A DNA stretch of 64,000 bases. It comes from an uncultured Nitrosomonas sp. (GTDB taxonomy: Bacteria; Pseudomonadota; Gammaproteobacteria; Burkholderiales; Nitrosomonadaceae). A program made the translations under genes and the position numbers. Positions 63,138-64,000 of this stretch are shown here, piece by piece (the first letter of the stretch is position 1; the number at the start of each line of letters is the position of its first letter). The stretch is taken from the NCBI GenBank assembly GCA_949281375.1, contig CASDLT010000038.1, positions 124,001-188,000 of the forward strand. The letters are read 5' to 3'. The notes beneath the pieces are model-generated. The model did no database searches. It saw only the letters and a list, made by a program, of their open reading frames with translations, and was not told where the DNA came from.

Positions 63138-63968
63138 CTAATGCTGGCAACGAGGGCAATAAAAACTTGATCGTTGATTCTGCCGGATATGCTGGATGAC
63201 AGCACGGCATTGTCTGCAAGTGTCACCTCCTCGCCCATACACAGCATAGTGCTGCTGAAAATATCCCGGATTGCCTTCACAATTCACAAAATCACGCAAG
63301 CTGCTTCCTCCGGTTTCGATGGCTTTCTGCAAAATTGACTTCACTGCTGGAACCAACGCTTTAAAACGCGTCAGGCCGATCTTTCCGGCTGCGATCGTTG
63401 GAGTAATCTTCGCATGAAACAATGCTTCATTGGCATAGATATTACCAATTCCCACAACCATCCGATTATTCATCAATGTTTGCTTGATACTGACTCGACT
63501 TCCCCTGGTTTTGTCATAAAGCTGCTGCGCACTGAAATCACTTGTCAGCGGCTCAGGTCCCAAATGTGAAAACAACGGATGCTGAGCAATATCTCCATAG
63601 TGCCACAGCACGGCGCCAAAACGGCGCGGATCACGGAATCTGACTATGGTTTGTTGGTTGATGATCAAATCGACATGATCATGTTTATGGGGCAATGGTG
63701 GAGAAATCCCAGGTTCTGGTTTGAGCATGCGCAAACTGCCCGACATTCCGAGATGAATGATCAATGTGCCGGCCTCACAATCGAGCAGCAGATATTTCGC
63801 CCGTCGCGCCACTGCCTTGATCGTCAATCCTGGCAATAGTTGCGGCAAATCATTGGTAATTGGCCAGCGTAGATTGGGATTGCGAATGATGACTTGCGTG
63901 ATGGTTTGATCAACCAAATGCGGCGCAATACCCGATCGGATAGTTTCTACTTCAGGCAATTCTGGCAT
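63138..63968 (-). CDS. mutM: formamidopyrimidine-DNA glycosylase
   Basis: A 276-residue Fpg that excises 8-oxoguanine and FapyG. The N-terminal PELPEVET supplies catalytic Pro2 and Glu3. [14 protein letters not shown] (helix-two-turn-helix) is present, and the zinc finger C-x2-C-x16-C-x2-C is at the end (CRQCRAV…YCPRCQ). All catalytic residues are present. Confidence 0.97.
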   Translation of the reverse strand: MPELPEVETIRSGIAPHLVDQTITQVIIRNPNLRWPITNDLPQLLPGLTIKAVARRAKYLLLDCEAGTLIIHLGMSGSLRMLKPEPGISPPLPHKHDHVDLIINQQTIVRFRDPRRFGAVLWHYGDIAQHPLFSHLGPEPLTSDFSAQQLYDKTRGSRVSIKQTLMNNRMVVGIGNIYANEALFHAKITPTIAAGKIGLTRFKALVPAVKSILQKAIETGGSSLRDFVNCEGNPGYFQQHYAVYGRGGDTCRQCRAVIQHIRQNQRSSFYCPRCQH

Positions 63969-64000
63969 AAAGATACCCAGTTGACGTGCATGATCACTGA

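Noticed and set aside
1-64000. tRNA, rRNA, CRISPR array, complete insertion sequence or prophage
   Set aside because: Intergenic regions were scanned for T-loop motifs, regularly spaced repeats and transposase genes; none found.

Overview
The window reads as chromosomal DNA of a betaproteobacterium. The best match I can suggest from content is a Nitrosomonas-like member of the Nitrosomonadales, but no ammonia-oxidation gene is present and this assignment is an inference. It rests on moderate GC, a norCBQD nitric oxide reductase operon, a DUF3422 protein, the pepA-holC-valS and coaBC-dut / radC-rpmB-rpmG neighbourhoods, and a flhDC master regulator. No tRNA, rRNA or CRISPR array was seen. Genes are mostly intact and densely packed. 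Clear decay is confined to one restriction locus.

Region by region. 1-1320: the tail of an unknown gene and a SAM-dependent O-methyltransferase-like gene. 1368-8705 (all minus strand): a probable aromatic oxidation cluster. In transcription order it holds a WrbA-type quinone reductase, a class III extradiol dioxygenase, a small cytochrome c, a Tat-exported protein, a 4-cresol dehydrogenase / vanillyl-alcohol oxidase type flavoprotein, a zinc alcohol dehydrogenase and an aldehyde dehydrogenase. The cytochrome / unknown / flavoprotein order matches the pchC-pchX-pchF arrangement known from Pseudomonas p-cresol operons. 8879-13592: degraded small ORFs, uvrB, an aspartate-type aminotransferase and flhDC. 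14228-19848: a cation P-type ATPase, a four-domain universal stress protein and a Ca2+/Na+ antiporter in one tight operon. 20231-22653: an exported cysteine-hydrolase-like protein and two small membrane proteins. 22748-26009: McrBC with an in-frame stop in mcrB, overlapped by a probable MazF-type toxin remnant. 26097-33070: norCBQD followed by an unknown membrane-anchored protein and DUF3422.

33447-47171 holds a PIN-PhoH ATPase, bioA, a beta-CASP RNase-like hydrolase, an HD-GYP phosphodiesterase, pepA-holC-hypothetical-valS, an HDOD-GGDEF protein and serB. It also holds a 122-bp element with perfect 17-bp inverted ends and a diverged relative of its interior about 9.4 kb away. 47432-55828 holds malic enzyme, a group III truncated globin, a membrane diguanylate cyclase, an SH3 lipoprotein, a YpjD-type cytochrome c assembly protein, ffh, a DUF192 protein and dut. 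55842-63968 is housekeeping: coaBC, radC, rpmB, rpmG, a fatty acid desaturase with an unusual C-terminal tail, rluE, sixA, DUF167, yggT, proC and mutM.

Themes: NO handling (norCBQD, globin), cyclic-di-GMP turnover (two GGDEF proteins with intact I-sites and one HD-GYP), and a compact periplasmic phenol-oxidising module that would pass electrons to a small cytochrome c. The last is the most interesting system here for an organism that otherwise looks like a chemolithotroph.
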